64,000 nucleotides of DNA from Plasmodium brasilianum (Eukaryota; Apicomplexa; Aconoidasida; Haemosporida; Plasmodiidae), in NCBI RefSeq assembly GCF_023973825.1, contig NC_090118.1, positions 1,285,001 to 1,349,000 on the forward strand, given 5' to 3'. The stretch's first letter is position 1, and each line of letters starts with the position of its first letter. Shown piece after piece: positions 1 to 12,209 of this stretch. The notes under the pieces are model-generated. The model ran no database searches. It was not told where the DNA came from and saw only the letters and a list, made by a program, of their open reading frames with translations. The position numbers and the translations under genes are program-made.

Positions 1-953
1 TTTCAAAAAAAAGGAAAAACAAAAAGGAAAAACAAAAGGAAAAAATAAAATAATAAAACAACCTCCTATATGTATAAATACAAAACTAAAAAATAAATAA
101 ATATTTTTTTTTTTCTTGTGTAAGCATAACAAATCAGTAATGAGTTGGTTATGCCGCATTCTCATTTTATAGCAGTGGTCAAGTATTTAAGAGGCATATA
201 TTTTAAAGTCAGAAAAAAAAAAAAAAATAATAAAAATAAAAAAAAATTATTATCGTGCATAAAATGAAATAAAACTGGTACGAAATAAAACTGGTACGAA
301 ATAAAACACAAATACAAACAATCTTTCCTTGTCAGTCAAAGTGTTGTATGTTAGACGATAATAAAGTATGAAGAAAAAAAAAAAAGTGTGTTATTCCGCA
401 TAGTTTAAAACTGCATATGTACGTTTAAATATTTTTATATTACGAATCAAGAGTTATTAATTTCCATTTGGCTATATGATATTTCTGAATTTATTACTTT
501 ATTGGATATTCGCATAAGGCTCAGCAGTGATAATATTTTACACTTACTCTCACTAGCTCGAGCAGAAACTACTTTTCCATTGCGGTCATAAACATTTACG
601 CACGCTTGTACATACGCAATGTATACGTATGAGAGAGGCAAAATTAAATGGGCGAGTACTCCATGTGCCAAGGGATTGGATAAAATATAACACTCGGAGT
701 GCGTATAAGCAAAATGTAGAATATATATTTACATATAAGCAGTGTTCCTGTGAAGAAGAAAAATTGTACTCATGCTTGTACTATAGCTTCGTGTTTTTAA
801 TATATAAAATAAGTATCATCCTTTTTTAACTTTATGAAAAAATTGAGATGCCTTAATTTTACTATTTATTTTTAGCCTCTCCAACGTTTTTATGCAGTTT
901 TTGTTTTGTATTATTCAGTGTTATTTTATTTTTATGCATATTTTTTTTCTTAA

Positions 954-1130
954 TTTTTTTATATTTTCCTTTTTTTATATTTTCATTTTTTTATGTTTTC
1001 ATTTTTTTATATTTTCCTTTTTTTATATTTTCATTTTTTTATATTTTCATTTTTTTATGTTTTCATTTTTTTATATTTTCATTTTTTTATATTTTCATTT
1101 TTTTTTATATTTTCATTTTTATATTTTTAT
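954..1130. repeat. T-rich minisatellite, units like ttttatattttcatttt
   Basis: About ten imperfect copies of a 14-17 base T-rich unit read directly from the sequence. It lies in noncoding DNA upstream of the helicase gene. Confidence 0.8.
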
Positions 1131-1310
1131 TTTTACTTTAATTAATTTTTTTGTTTCATGTTTTAAATTTTGCAAAAGAGAATTAGAAGTAGTTTATTAC
1201 TAATTCGCAAAATATTAAGAAAACATTTTTGAAAGTTCGACATGAACATTTCATGAGATGTAGTTGTAATATTCCACCCCTCGTTTGATGGAAAATTTTA
1301 ATGGCATATA

Positions 1311-1462
1311 TAATACATATATATAGTACATACATATATAGTACATACATATATATAATACATACATATATAGTACATACATATATAGTACATACATATA
1401 TAGTACATACATATATAGTACATACATATATATAATACATACATATATAGTACATATATACA
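1311..1462. repeat. tandem repeat of catacatatatagta-type units
   Basis: Nine or so copies of a unit alternating tatatagtaca and tacata, ending about 100 bases before the helicase start codon. The minus-strand frames through it look open only because the repeat lacks stops. Confidence 0.85.
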
Positions 1463-1560
1463 TTTATATATGTAGTTATATATATGTTGGTACTCTTTGG
1501 GGGATACGCTAACATTGACGCAGTTGGGCAAATATTTGAACGTGGATATGCACGAAAAAG

Positions 1561-2733
1561 ATGGAACACAATGATTATTATAAGTCTTCAGAGAAGTATG
1601 AAATATGCACGAGCTTTGAAAATATAGGAATAGACGAAGGTCTGTTAAGAGGAATATATGCATATGGATTTGAAAAGCCATCTGCTATTCAGCAAAGGGG
1701 TATCAAGCCTATATTAAGTGGAAGAGATGTAATTTTACAAAGTCAAAGTGGAACAGGGAAAACTTGTGTGTTTGCTGTAGGGGCATTAAATTGTGTTAAT
1801 AGAAATTTAAATGAAACTCAAATAATAATATTGTCACCTACTAGAGAATTAGCAGAACAAACACAAAAGGTTTGTCTAGCATTAGCTGACTATATTCATG
1901 TAACAATTTATTGTTGTATAGGAGGGAAAAGAATGAGTGATGATATAAAAGCATTAAATAATGGGGTCCATATTATTAGTGGAACACCAGGAAGAATATA
2001 TCATATGTTAAATTTAAGGCATTTAAAATGTAAATATATCAAACAGTTAGTTATTGATGAAGCAGATGAAATGTTAAATAAAGGATTTAAAGAACAAGTG
2101 TATGATATATATCGTTTCTTATCACCCAATACACAAATTATTCTATCATCAGCTACATTACCACAAGAAGTTTTAGAAATAACAAATAAATTTATGCATA
2201 AACCAGTGAAGATATTAGTTAAAAGAGATGAACTCACATTAGAAGGTATTAAACAGTTCTTTGTATCTATTGAAAAAGAACAATGGAAATATGAAACTTT
2301 GGCAGATTTATATGAAAGCTTAACTATTACTCAGGCTGTTGTTTTTTGTAATACTAAATTAAAAGTAGATTGGTTAACTAAGAAAATGCTTGAATCAAAT
2401 TTTACTGTTTGTAAAATGCATGCAGATATGACTCAAAGTGAAAGAGATGATATTATGTTAAAATTTAGGCAATGTAAATTTAGAGTTTTAATTTCAACCG
2501 ATATATGGGGTAGAGGATTAGACGTGCAAGAAGTTTCTCTTGTTGTTAATTATGATCTGCCCAATTCAAGAGAAAGTTATATCCACCGAATTGGACGTAG
2601 TGGGAGATTTGGAAGAAAAGGAGTTGCTATCAGTTTTGTTAAAAATGATGACATAAAAATTTTGAGGGATATCGAACAGTACTATTCAACACAAATTGAT
2701 GAAATGCCTATGAACATTACGGAATTGCTGTGA
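1561..2733 (+). CDS. eIF4A3: DEAD-box RNA helicase, eIF4A-III (exon junction complex)
   Basis: A single-exon gene of 390 residues, the usual family length. All DEAD-box motifs are present in order: Q motif around 37-45, Walker A SQSGTGKT 61-68, PTRELA 93-98, GG 121-122, TPGR 142-145, DEAD 166-169, SAT 197-199, and HRIGRSGR 342-349. The C-terminal stretch with [20 protein letters not shown] is the eIF4A-III/Fal1 signature rather than eIF4A-I. Family knowledge: an ATP-dependent RNA clamp at the core of the exon junction complex, acting in nuclear mRNA processing and decay. Motif V reads DIWGRGLD, with glycine where animals have alanine. The P. falciparum counterpart, from memory, is PF3D7_0422700, which anchors the synteny. 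The next gene, SR12, follows on the same strand. Confidence 0.96.
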   Translation: MEHNDYYKSSEKYEICTSFENIGIDEGLLRGIYAYGFEKPSAIQQRGIKPILSGRDVILQSQSGTGKTCVFAVGALNCVNRNLNETQIIILSPTRELAEQTQKVCLALADYIHVTIYCCIGGKRMSDDIKALNNGVHIISGTPGRIYHMLNLRHLKCKYIKQLVIDEADEMLNKGFKEQVYDIYRFLSPNTQIILSSATLPQEVLEITNKFMHKPVKILVKRDELTLEGIKQFFVSIEKEQWKYETLADLYESLTITQAVVFCNTKLKVDWLTKKMLESNFTVCKMHADMTQSERDDIMLKFRQCKFRVLISTDIWGRGLDVQEVSLVVNYDLPNSRESYIHRIGRSGRFGRKGVAISFVKNDDIKILRDIEQYYSTQIDEMPMNITELL

Positions 2734-2825
2734 AAAGCGGCTAAGTAAATGAGAAACATTTTTTTCAATGGCGTAAAATATTTTTTTTTTTTTTTTTTGT
2801 CACGTCTCATCAACTTTTTCATCGT

Positions 2826-2957
2826 ATCTTACATTTATTACGTTTATTACGTTTATTACGTTTATTACATTTATTACATTTATTACGTTTATTACGTTTA
2901 TTACGTTTATTACGTTTATTACGTTTATTACGTTTATTACGTTTATTACGTTTATTG
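2826..2957. repeat. 9-base minisatellite (tttattacg)n
   Basis: About fourteen nearly perfect copies of a 9-base unit, a multiple of three, so it gives an artificial Tyr-rich open frame. It lies about 100 bases after the helicase stop and probably falls in its 3' UTR. Confidence 0.9.
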
Positions 2958-3269
2958 CACTTACAATATTTGCCATTTTTACTACACCACATTCACTGAG
3001 TTTTGTTTTTTATCCCTTTGTTTATCTTTCCCACTCTCGTTTATTGGTACTCACAATGATGTTATTTGCGCACATTCTTTGAAATAAATAATTTTATTTT
3101 TTTGTTGCACCATTTTGTACTTATTTACTCTTTCCTCCCTAATTTTTTCCTATTTTTTCTTATTTTTTTCTATTTTTTTTTTTTTTTTTTTAATTATATA
3201 AGAACAATTTCGTTTAATTATTTTATCAAAAATGTAAATTAAAAATAGCATAGTAATTTTTGCATATAG

Positions 3270-3305
<36 letters not shown>

Positions 3306-3951
3306 TGACATTTGTTAATAAATTATTTGCTTGTTCAGAAAAACGTAGCTGAACATGTCATTGGGAATTCTCCTAAAAATACACAAGCACTCTTGGATAT
3401 GTGCGTATATGCAAAAGCATGTACAAAAAGTAGGAAGAGAAAGGTGTAAAACAAGAAAAATGGAGTGAGGTTTTTATCGGAACGTTAAGCTTATATTTGG
3501 CGTAATAAGGAAAAAATAAAATAAAGCAAAATGAAGCAGAATAAAATTATAAAATAATATGGCAGTCAAAAAAAACAAAAGAGTTGACATTTTTTCTAAA
3601 AAAAAATAGCAAGCTTAGATAAGGCATTATTTTATAAATCTTAGAACAGTATTTGCTCAGCATAATATGCAAAACGTACTCTTATATACGTTTAGTATTA
3701 ATACGGGTATATATTATATATATATACATGCACACATAATGATGCAAATAAGGCTCTTTTCATTTTGTTTTGTCTTATTTTATTATTGTTGGTGAAATTT
3801 AAATGCATTACATAATTACAGTTAAGAAAGAAAAACGGACTCCTAAAACGTAGGCAGTGTAACACCTCTTACATTGTTCTGTTATATTTTGCGTCTTTTT
3901 ATTTTTCAGTGTTACATTTTTTGCGGCATTGCGTACACTTTTGCATCCGCT

Positions 3952-4085
3952 TTTGCATGCTCTTTTGCATCCTCTTTTGTATCCACTTTTGTATCCACTT
4001 TTGTATCCATTTTGTATCCATTTTGTATCCATTTTGTATCCACTTTTGTATCCATTTTGTATCCACTTTTGTATCCACTTTTGCT
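3952..4085. repeat. ttttgtatccac minisatellite
   Basis: Copies of an 11-12 base unit 160 bases upstream of the SR12 start. Length varies between copies, so no frame is kept; treated as noncoding. Confidence 0.8.
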
Positions 4086-4247
4086 TTATTTTATTTATTT
4101 TTTTTTTCATTTTTTTTACAAAACATTGCGAATGGAAAAAACGTCATACGGGTTGGCATTTTTCTCAGTTACATTTTACCTTGCCGTGCAATATTTAATT
4201 TAAGTTTTTTTGAAATTTTTTTTTTTTTTTTTTTTTTGGATAACATT

Positions 4248-5309
4248 ATGGGAAGAGTACTACTGAGAAAGAGGCTGCTCCTCTTTTTGTTCCTTTTACT
4301 GTACATAACAAACATAGATGAGGATAATTTTCTGAAAGAATGCGAGAAAGGATTGTGTGTAAGAGTATATGAGGGAGGAACAAATAACAATTACAACAGT
4401 AATAACTATAACGACAATAATTATAACAATTACATCAATAATAACTATAACGACAATAATTATAACGACAATAATTATAACGACAATAATTATAACAGTA
4501 ATAATTATAACGACAATAATTATAACAGTAATAATTATAACAATAATTATAATAGTAAGATCTATTATGCTTTTTTATTAGTACAATATGTTAAAGAGAT
4601 GAAGGTACACGTTATCAATCTGCTATTAAGGGGAGCAAACATAAGCCCGATTTTTGTATCATCTAAAGTAATATATGGACTGTATAATGATAGAAATTAT
4701 AGCAAAATTTCAAATTTCTGTTACACGAAAAATTTACAGAAAAATGGAATTGTAAAATTGTCTAACCTTTTTGTGCCTAACACAAAATTTCTTATACTAG
4801 ACAAAACAGATGATGAAATATATAATTATGCACAAAATAGAAAAGGGAAACACTGCGCAGATTTGGAAAAGGAAGCATTGTTTATGCATTCTTTTAATGA
4901 TGTATCACCTGAGTATCTTAAAACATCCTATTTTGTATATGAAAAAGATATAAATAATAAATTAACGGAAAAAAATTTAAATTTTATTCTACTTAATTGT
5001 GGAAAGAAATATAAAAATGCGTTCAAGATTGAGTTCAGAAATAATATGAACTTTTTGAAGGATCAATTTTCTTGTGAAGACCAAGGTACGAATTGATTTA
5101 TGAATGAGGGGGAGTGTCCACATGGACATAAATCCTTATATTATACAATGCATACTATATTATATTATGTACCTCTACTGAGTGAGTATTGCATTAGTTT
5201 CGGAATGTTAAATCGTATTATCATTTCGTTTTTTCTCCATATATTCTAAAACTTCCTCACCTTATGTACACATTTATTCATGGCCTTATTTTTCACCATG
5301 CATGTTAAT

Positions 5310-5342
<33 letters not shown>

Positions 5343-7065
5343 TGAAAGGTCTTGTAGAGATATACATGCTATTGATGGTTATATTAAGCTTCTTATTTTT
5401 GGTTTACTATCGAAAAAGAGAAGTGTTAAGAAGAGGAAATAATGCATTAATAGAATCCGTCCATTGTGCAATATTATTTTTTTTTTTTTCTAATATTCTT
5501 TACTTTGTTCATATAATTTCTTATGCATTCAATGGGTCAGGCTTTAGTGTTCTCAAGGTATTGAGCCAAATATATGAATCAATATTTGATTGTTTTGTTA
5601 TTTCAATACTTTGTTATATATTAAATAGAAGAAATAATAAAGCGAAAAGTGTTGACACATACAGGACATCGCTTATATATGCAGTATTAAAATTTTTATA
5701 CACTTTATCTGAAATACAAAATCATCAGAATTTAAATTTATACTCCTCGATGCACTCAGGTTATTATACATAAGAAGCATATAAAAGATAAGTAGCTCAA
5801 AGGGGGTTCTTTCCCCCTCGCTGAGGATGTTTTACGCGAACATTTGTGTACATGTGTACACATATACTTGCATACATACATATATATATTTCTACATGAT
5901 CAATAAAATTTTTTTTTTTTTTTTTTTTTATAGTTATAGCACTTCCATTCGTTCTTCATCGAATATTCATTGCAGGTAATGCGAATACAGTGAATCATGC
6001 TACTTATTACCCTTGAGATTTTTCTTTTTCTTTTTTTTTTTTTTTGTGAACATGTATATCTGTGTAGGTGTAGTTGTTATTTTTATATAAGAAGAAGGTA
6101 ACACCATTATATCATTTTTCAATATTTTTTTTTTTTTTTTTTTTCTCCATTTTTATTCTTCGCATTTCAGTGCTAATCTATAACAACAGCAAGAATCTTT
6201 TGAAGGAAAAAAAGAATATGGATGAGAAGCTCTTCATCATTTTTGATACCTTATTGTTAGGATTAAAAAAAAAAAAAAAAAAAAAGAAATAAGAAAGAAT
6301 AAAAAATAAAAAAGAACTACATACGGTTAATTTTGTGTATTTATCTTTAACATTTCTTTCGTGCGTGTCCATATATGCGTAAACACGCAGGAGTACACTT
6401 GTATACAACTGTTTTTGTGTACCATTTTACGCCTTTTTACGTATTTCGTAGGTACAATTCGTGGATATTATCAATTCCTGTCCTTTATTTTTTTATGAAA
6501 AATTTTTCAGTGTAAAAAGAGATATACGTTACATGCGAACAGATATATATATACGTGTATCTATGTGCTTGTATGGGTGTATATATAATTGTGTTCTGAG
6601 AAATATGAAACCATATTTTTAATTATTCTATAATTTGCATTTACCCCTTAACAGGGAATAGAACAATTTTTTTTTGTAAAATACATGTTTTGTTAATATT
6701 TTTTTAAGGCATATATATATATATATTTTTACGGAAAAATTTCCCTTCTTTTTATAGGCACTTTACTCATTTGTTCATACATTTCGTTAACCTTTCTATT
6801 TTAATATGTAATAATTAAAACATACATGCATAGGGAATGTTAAAAAAGGGGAAAAAAAAAAAAATTGAAGTGATCCAAATGAGTTATATGAGCTAAATAA
6901 TTTAAATCAACTACATGGGTATCTACATGTATGGGGCATAAGCAATGTATATATGTATCATTTTTTTTTTTTTTTACTTTTTTTTTTTAAGATTTAGTAT
7001 ACAATATCTCAGGAAAGAAATATGAACAGTTAGAATCAAAGTATCCATACATAGACTTACAGTAA
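4248..7065 (+). CDS. SR12: serpentine receptor SR12, 7 exons
   Basis: Proposed exons: 4248-5085, 5349-5759, 5934-5975, 6171-6255, 6452-6509, 6758-6785 and 6992-7065. All junction phases agree and the sum is 1536 bases (511 residues). The start ATG follows a poly(T) and opens a signal peptide (LLLFLFLLLYI). An Asn/Tyr repeat (about residues 45-103) lies in the N-terminal ectodomain, which is followed by Cys-containing sequence. Exons 2-6 carry the hydrophobic segments of a multi-pass receptor of the GPR180/TMEM145 type, and exon 7 is a short polar tail ending YPYIDLQ. The position right after eIF4A-III matches P. falciparum SR12 (PFD1075w, from memory). Ligand and signalling role are unknown. 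The donors of exons 4 and 6 (gttagg, gttaac) are weak, so those two boundaries are the least certain. Confidence 0.8.
4384..4556 (+). repeat. in-frame Asn/Tyr repeat inside SR12 exon 1
   Basis: A 12-18 base unit (aataattataacgac and variants) repeats in frame and encodes NNYND/NNYNS units in the predicted luminal or extracellular domain. It is probably length-polymorphic. Confidence 0.9.
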
Positions 7066-7757
7066 TATATTTTTTTTTTTTTTTTATTTTTTTTTTTCCT
7101 TTTTTTCCTTTTTTTCCTGTTTTTGCTTGCACTGAAGCAATTTTGCCATAATCATTTAATTATAATATAATTATAAATTATATGCAGGAAGCTACTACAC
7201 GTTGCTTATTCTATGACAATTCACTAGGATGTTTTTTCCTTTTAACGGAGTTTGTGTTTTTCGTTATCATTTTGTTCATTTTATCTGTTTGGCACCTTTG
7301 TTTGAAACATTAAAATTAAAATTGCGAAATCTTGTTTTTATGTATACCAACATTTAAATTATTTGAACATTTTGTTATTTTATACATTATTTAAAGGACG
7401 ATTTTGTGAAAGCTCCTCTTAACAAGATTAATTTTTTTTTTTTTTTGCTGCATTATATTTTTATCGAACTTTTATCGTATTCTCTATTTTTTTTTTTTTC
7501 GTCGAGCTTTTTAGTTATGCTGTCCTATACTTTTTTATTTTATCATATTGTTTTTGATACTTTTTTATTTTATCATATTGTTTTTGATACTTTTTTATTT
7601 TATCATATTATTTTTGATACTTTTTTATTTTCCTTTTTATCTTATCCTAAAATCGATGCACCTTATAAATTATGAACTATTCTAAGGAATAAGTTTTTTA
7701 GTGTAAAATTTTTTTTTTCTTTTTTCTATTTATGTACAACCAATGTGAGGAGGAAAT
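7066..7757. other. spacer between SR12 and methyltransferase
   Basis: AT-rich spacer with poly(T) runs. A 30-base unit (tacttttttattttatcatattgtttttga) is repeated about 3.5 times at 7527-7630. Apart from that repeat I see nothing that supports a gene. Confidence 0.7.
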
Positions 7758-9472
7758 ATGTATTATATAAAAAAGTATGAACACAAGCTTTTGAGTGAAA
7801 CTTTAAGATTTTTAGGCTTTACAATAAAATGGGGAATTCATGAAAACGGGTATTGGTTAACCAACTTAAATTATTCGTTTGATTATATTTTATCAAACTT
7901 AATCGTAAAATATTTTAAGGATAAAAGTAATGAACATACGTGTTTTATTATATGAATGATTGTGTTGTACCTCTTTTTGTTATAACATTTAGGAGCTTTC
8001 CACCCGTGCTTTGATGGGTGATAGCTTACCCATATATGGACACGATACAGTATATATGTGTATTTGTGTAAGTGTATTTGTGTAAGTGTAGTTGTGTATG
8101 TGTAGTTGTGTAAGTGTATTTGTGTAAGTGTAGTTGTGTAAGTGTAGTTGTGTATGTGTAGTTGTGTATGTGTAGTTGTGTATGTGTAGTTGTGTATGTG
8201 TAGTTGTGTAAGTGTAGTTGTGTAAGTGTAGTTGTGTAAGTGTAGTTGTGTATGTGTAGTTGTGTAAGTGTAGTTGTGTAAGTGTAGTTGTGTATGTGTA
8301 GTTGTGTAAGTGTAGTTGTGTATGTGTAGTTGTGTATGTGTAGTTGTGTATGTGTAGTTGTGTATTTATGCATGTCTATGGGTATTTGTATATATAGGGG
8401 TATTTGTATGTATATGTATAAATATATACATATACATGTACATATATACATCCCGCGTTTGTATATGTGCGATATGCGTTTCCTACAGAAGCAAGGACCG
8501 TTTTAGACGTTGGGTGTGGTTATGGGTACTACGTGAATGAATTGAATTTTCATAAAATAAAGTCCTTTGGTGTGGATGGTAATTTTAAGCTAGTTAATTC
8601 CCTGAAAAATGGTCAGTTTGTTCATTTGTTTTAGAAAAATGTAAAAATATATATTCTTTTCTTTTGCTAATTCTTCCTGTGTGCTACGAGTGTTACCATA
8701 AGTTAAGCCTCCTATGTATATATATATGTATATATATATGTATATATGCGTATATGTATATATGAGCGCAATGCAAGTATTTCTTTTCAGAAAATATATA
8801 CACGCTTGATGCTACAAGCGAACATTTTGTGCCCAACTTGCTTGAAAAGATTAACATGTCCAACAAAAAAGAAGATATGAAAAAAAAAGATCAACTTTTT
8901 GAAAAGAGTAAAGCTATAAAAATGAGTACAGAAAATATAAGAAACATTTTAACATTTGATTACGTGTTGTGTCTGAATGTTGGTGAATACATCCCTAAGG
9001 TTAGCAGAGAGAAATGATAGGACGTGCGTATGTGTGTAGTTATATGTGTAAGAGTATGTTTGTGTGGTCATGTATGTAAATATGTGTGTGTAGGCATGTG
9101 TGTAAATATGTGTGTGTAGGCATGTGTGTAAATATGTGTGTGTAGGCATGCGTGTAAGCAAGGGCATATATATATATATATATATATATTTGTATATGCA
9201 TGATGAACACTTTGGTTTTGCAGAAAAAGGAAGAAGTGTTTCTTAAAAATCTTGACAGAATAAACAGACGAGGAATAATAATATCATGGGACATACCCAA
9301 CAATTTTAATATAGGTACAATTAATGAAAAAAAAGGAGAAGAAATACTAGATCTTTTTTTAAATAATTATTGCTATACATATGATGAAAAGACTAGTAAA
9401 ATGTTTAGAGAAAACTGCAGCAATAATGTCCTTAAAAATTGCATATACATTTTCGAAAAAAAAAAAATTTAA
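7758..9472 (+). CDS. class I SAM-dependent methyltransferase, 4 exons
   Basis: Exons: 7758-7926, 8489-8611, 8791-8999 and 9224-9472, phase-consistent, 750 bases, 249 residues. The first ATG follows an in-frame TGA. Motif I VLDVGCGYG (about residues 61-69) is created exactly across the exon 1/2 junction. The acidic post-I loop is FGVDGNF, and a later strand reads TFDYVLCLNVGEYIP. This is the fold of small Rossmann methyltransferases; the substrate cannot be read from sequence. The N-terminal part (LLSETLRFLGF.. IKWGIHENGYW) does not match a family I can name. Introns 1 and 3 carry minisatellites. It lies downstream of SR12 on the same strand, as in the syntenic P. falciparum block. Confidence 0.8.
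8056..8366. repeat. 14-base minisatellite in intron 1 of the methyltransferase gene
   Basis: About 20 copies of gtagttgtgtaagt / gtagttgtgtatgt. The two variants (aag versus atg) are interspersed irregularly, a pattern useful for typing. The intron ends in a normal tttcctacag acceptor at 8488. Confidence 0.9.
9056..9160. repeat. 26-base repeat in intron 3 of the methyltransferase gene
   Basis: About 3.5 copies of gtaggcatgtgtgtaaatatgtgtgt, followed by a (TA)n run before the tttggttttgcag acceptor at 9223. Confidence 0.85.
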
Positions 9473-10928
9473 CTTCTGAGTACTGCATACATGTGTACCG
9501 CGGCAATAGTACTTAAATTCAAGTGAAATGTCTAGCTGTTTAGTGGTTTAACCGCTTGACGGTTTAACGGTCTGACAGCTCAACCGCTTAACTACTTAAC
9601 CGCTTAACTACTTAACCGCTTAACTGCTTAACCGCTTAACTGTTAATTTTCTTTTTTTTTCCCTCATTAATAAATTGAACTCGCCTAATTTTTAAAGAAG
9701 CGCAATTGCGTATAATTACTTATGCCTTAATATATATGCACATACATCGAGACATAAATAAATATAATTGCCAATAAATAATAGTTTTGCTTTCTGTGTG
9801 AACATCTTAGCAGTAAGCTAGAATTAGCATGACAAAGATGCATAACATAACAAAATATGCAACCTACAAAATAGCAAAAGATGATAATACAATTAGGCAA
9901 AAAAATTGTCGGTTATGGTCTGCTGTGTACATGTGAAAATATTAAAAAAAAAAATTCGAAAATCTGTAAAATAAAGGAAAAGAATGAAAAAAAATAAGTA
10001 AAAGTGGAAGTAAAAGTGGAAGTAAAAGTGTAAGTAAAAGTGGAAGTAAAAGTGGAAGTAAAAGTGAAAGTAAAAGTGGAAGTAAAAGTGGAAGTAAAAG
10101 TGAAAGTAAAAGTGAAAGTAAAAGTGAAAGTAAAAGTGAAAGTAAAAAGTGTTTTCTCTTTTTTGTCAACTTAAAAAAAAAAAAATGTATGCTCAAAATT
10201 TATGCCAATCATATTTGTGCATAAGATGTAAAGCGGTTACTTCGTATATTATGACATGTTCAGGTCATAATGAAGGTGAAAAAAAAATTGCGCATAAGAT
10301 GTGTAATTCGTATGTTTATATGAATATATATATATATTTAAGTACACACGCACATATATATATATATAAACATTGCAAGGATTTAATTAAGTTCTATATA
10401 TTAATGTCGATGATTGTATTCTCCTGATATAACTGAACATTATTTAACTACTTCTACATGGTTCTAGCATCATTTTATTGGCAAATTTATAAAATATGTA
10501 GGAAGATCGGGGTAGAGAGGATATTTTATTTTCATGCAAATTTTTTTTTTTTTTTGTTATTTATTTTATTTTTTTATTTTTTATTTTTTAATGAAACATG
10601 TACGTATACATACAAGCATGAAGCACAGGTGAGAGAAATAAATAGCTATTACACACGTAAAAATATGCTTCTTCGAAAAACATTTATTATTTTGTTGTAT
10701 ATCCTCTGTAATGTTTGTAAAATGTGAATTGATGTGTAATGTAGAAGAGAATTAAACTGAAATGTAGCTTATGCATTATATGAGAAAAATGAAAAAATGA
10801 AAAAATGAAAAAAATTAAAAATGTACAAGACGAAAGAAAGAAATAAAATGAGTAACTACAATAAAACAAATAATAATATTATGACAGGAATGGCCATTTT
10901 GTAAGCATTGTTTAACACGCAAAATAGG

Positions 10929-10993
<65 letters not shown>

Positions 10994-11255
10994 GAGGGAA
11001 AACAACAAAAATGAGAAAATATAAAAGTGTACGGATAATAAAGTAAAAGGAAGGCACAAAAAGTTAAGTGTACACATCATATATATATATATGTATATAT
11101 ACGTATATGCCATATAAACGCAGAATAAAATAAATAAAAACACATAAGGAAAACCATAATATAAAGGTATAATACTTGCCATAATTATAAAAAGAGAAAA
11201 TAAAATTTAAATAAGTAAAAAAAAAGAAAGAAGAAAGTTCCTTGAAAACGTTTTA
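9473..11255. other. spacer with possible small gene near 10185-10725
   Basis: Contains a decayed ccgcttaactacttaa repeat (about 9540-9645), a 12-base minisatellite and a 61-base poly(A) (10929-10989). Between 10185 and 10725 there are coding-looking islands on +. One starts at ATG 10185 with LCIRCK and MTCSGHNEG followed by a gtgaaa donor; another starts at 10458 (IYKICRKIGVERIFYFH). I could not join them into one phase-consistent model. Confidence 0.5.
10001..10146. repeat. 12-base minisatellite agtaaaagtgga/agtaaaagtgaa
   Basis: Twelve copies with a single variable base (g or a, once t). Noncoding, about 35 bases before a possible ATG at 10185. Confidence 0.9.
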
Positions 11256-12209
11256 ATGGGAGAAACATTAAAAGTTGGAATGAAAAAAATCGAAAAAAGA
11301 AGCTGTCAAAGCGTTAATAAAATTTACAATCATCATATTAACGTGAATGAAGGAAATAAAGACTGTAAGAATAGCAATAATAATATAATTTTTGCAAACG
11401 GACACAAAAATAATAGTATAGAGGAGCATAATAAAAATAGAAAAATCGCCAATATAAGAGTGAATTGGGTTGATTATAATAATGGGAGGGGTGGAAATGA
11501 TTACGCATCGGATAATAAAAAGGTATCGTGTATTTATAAACAGGCAGAAATGAAAGCAGAAAAGAGGGATGATAAAAGAGGAGAAAAAAAAGAAAATTTC
11601 ATATCAAAAATTGTAGGAGTAGAAGAAAAGGGTAAAAGTAAATCGATAACACGAATGACAACAATAATGGAACCGAGAGGGAATACCAAAGATAAAATGG
11701 CCATCAATAGTAATATAGTTAATAACATTAAAGAAACTAGTTCAGAAGTTCCTGATGGTAAAAATGCTTTTGTAAAGTTAAACGATAAAAAAATAAAAAA
11801 TTCAAAAAATTTAGTAAATGATAAAGGACAATTATTACATATAAGTATGAAAAAAGATAAAACAAAAATGAGCGTTAATAATTGTAATAGAAAAAGTTTT
11901 GAAAAAAATGGAACAAATTGCTCCAAAACTAAAAATAGAGAAAACAATGAAAATAAAAAAAAAAATAAAAATAAAAAGGATTTACTTAATTCTTTGGAAA
12001 TTAATGGAATACAGATAAAAAATAACAAATTCATTCTTAAATTTAAAGATAAATTAAATAAAGTTCATAAGTACTTTTTTCCCATATATAAGTATGGCGA
12101 TGAAACTATTGCAAGAAACAAAGCAATTTTATTAAAAATTCATATGTATTCTTGTTTATATTGTCAGAATGGTATTCTTTGTAATTTTGTAGAGAATTAT
12201 ACACTATGA
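11256..12209 (+). CDS. basic Asn/Lys-rich protein with AP2-like C-terminal domain
   Basis: A single exon of 317 residues. Residues 1-245 are low-complexity, Asn/Lys-rich and probably disordered and nuclear. Residues about 250-297 look like a plant/apicomplexan AP2 fold: a first strand GIQIKNNKFILKFKD, then NKVHKYFFPIYKYG, then a helix DETIARNKAILLKIHM. That is the usual AP2 order of strands ending in F.I.KYG, followed by a helix with the conserved A..KAI spacing. The aromatic residue of the first strand is Phe instead of Trp. If real, it would be a single-domain DNA-binding protein; the domain call is inference from pattern. After it come four cysteines (SCLYC...LC) and a short tail. The start ATG is in an A-rich context typical of the genome. 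Confidence 0.6.
   Translation: MGETLKVGMKKIEKRSCQSVNKIYNHHINVNEGNKDCKNSNNNIIFANGHKNNSIEEHNKNRKIANIRVNWVDYNNGRGGNDYASDNKKVSCIYKQAEMKAEKRDDKRGEKKENFISKIVGVEEKGKSKSITRMTTIMEPRGNTKDKMAINSNIVNNIKETSSEVPDGKNAFVKLNDKKIKNSKNLVNDKGQLLHISMKKDKTKMSVNNCNRKSFEKNGTNCSKTKNRENNENKKKNKNKKDLLNSLEINGIQIKNNKFILKFKDKLNKVHKYFFPIYKYGDETIARNKAILLKIHMYSCLYCQNGILCNFVENYTL

Larger units (their letters stand above)
1..1560. other. AT-rich spacer upstream of eIF4A-III
   Basis: There is no convincing gene here. The spacer holds poly(A)/poly(T) runs and two tandem-repeat blocks, which are listed separately. A less AT-rich patch at about 545-760 is open on both strands (about 66 codons on + and 74 on -) with no recognisable motif. 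I leave it uncalled; it could be a 5' UTR or an RNA. Confidence 0.6.
2734..4247. other. spacer between eIF4A-III and SR12
   Basis: Low-complexity DNA with a 9-base repeat, a 30+ base poly(T) near 3271 and a cys/ser/phe-looking pseudo-frame created by the ttttgtatccac repeat. No gene is supported. The far end is the SR12 5' UTR. Confidence 0.7.

Noticed and set aside
545..760. Possible gene or structured RNA in the GC-richer patch before eIF4A-III
   Set aside because: Open on both strands but with no motif, splice sites or fold that I can support by eye.
3808..4203. Long open frames on both strands through the ttttgtatccac repeat
   Set aside because: They are repeat artefacts. The only real part of the long + frame is from ATG 4248, which I assign to SR12 exon 1.
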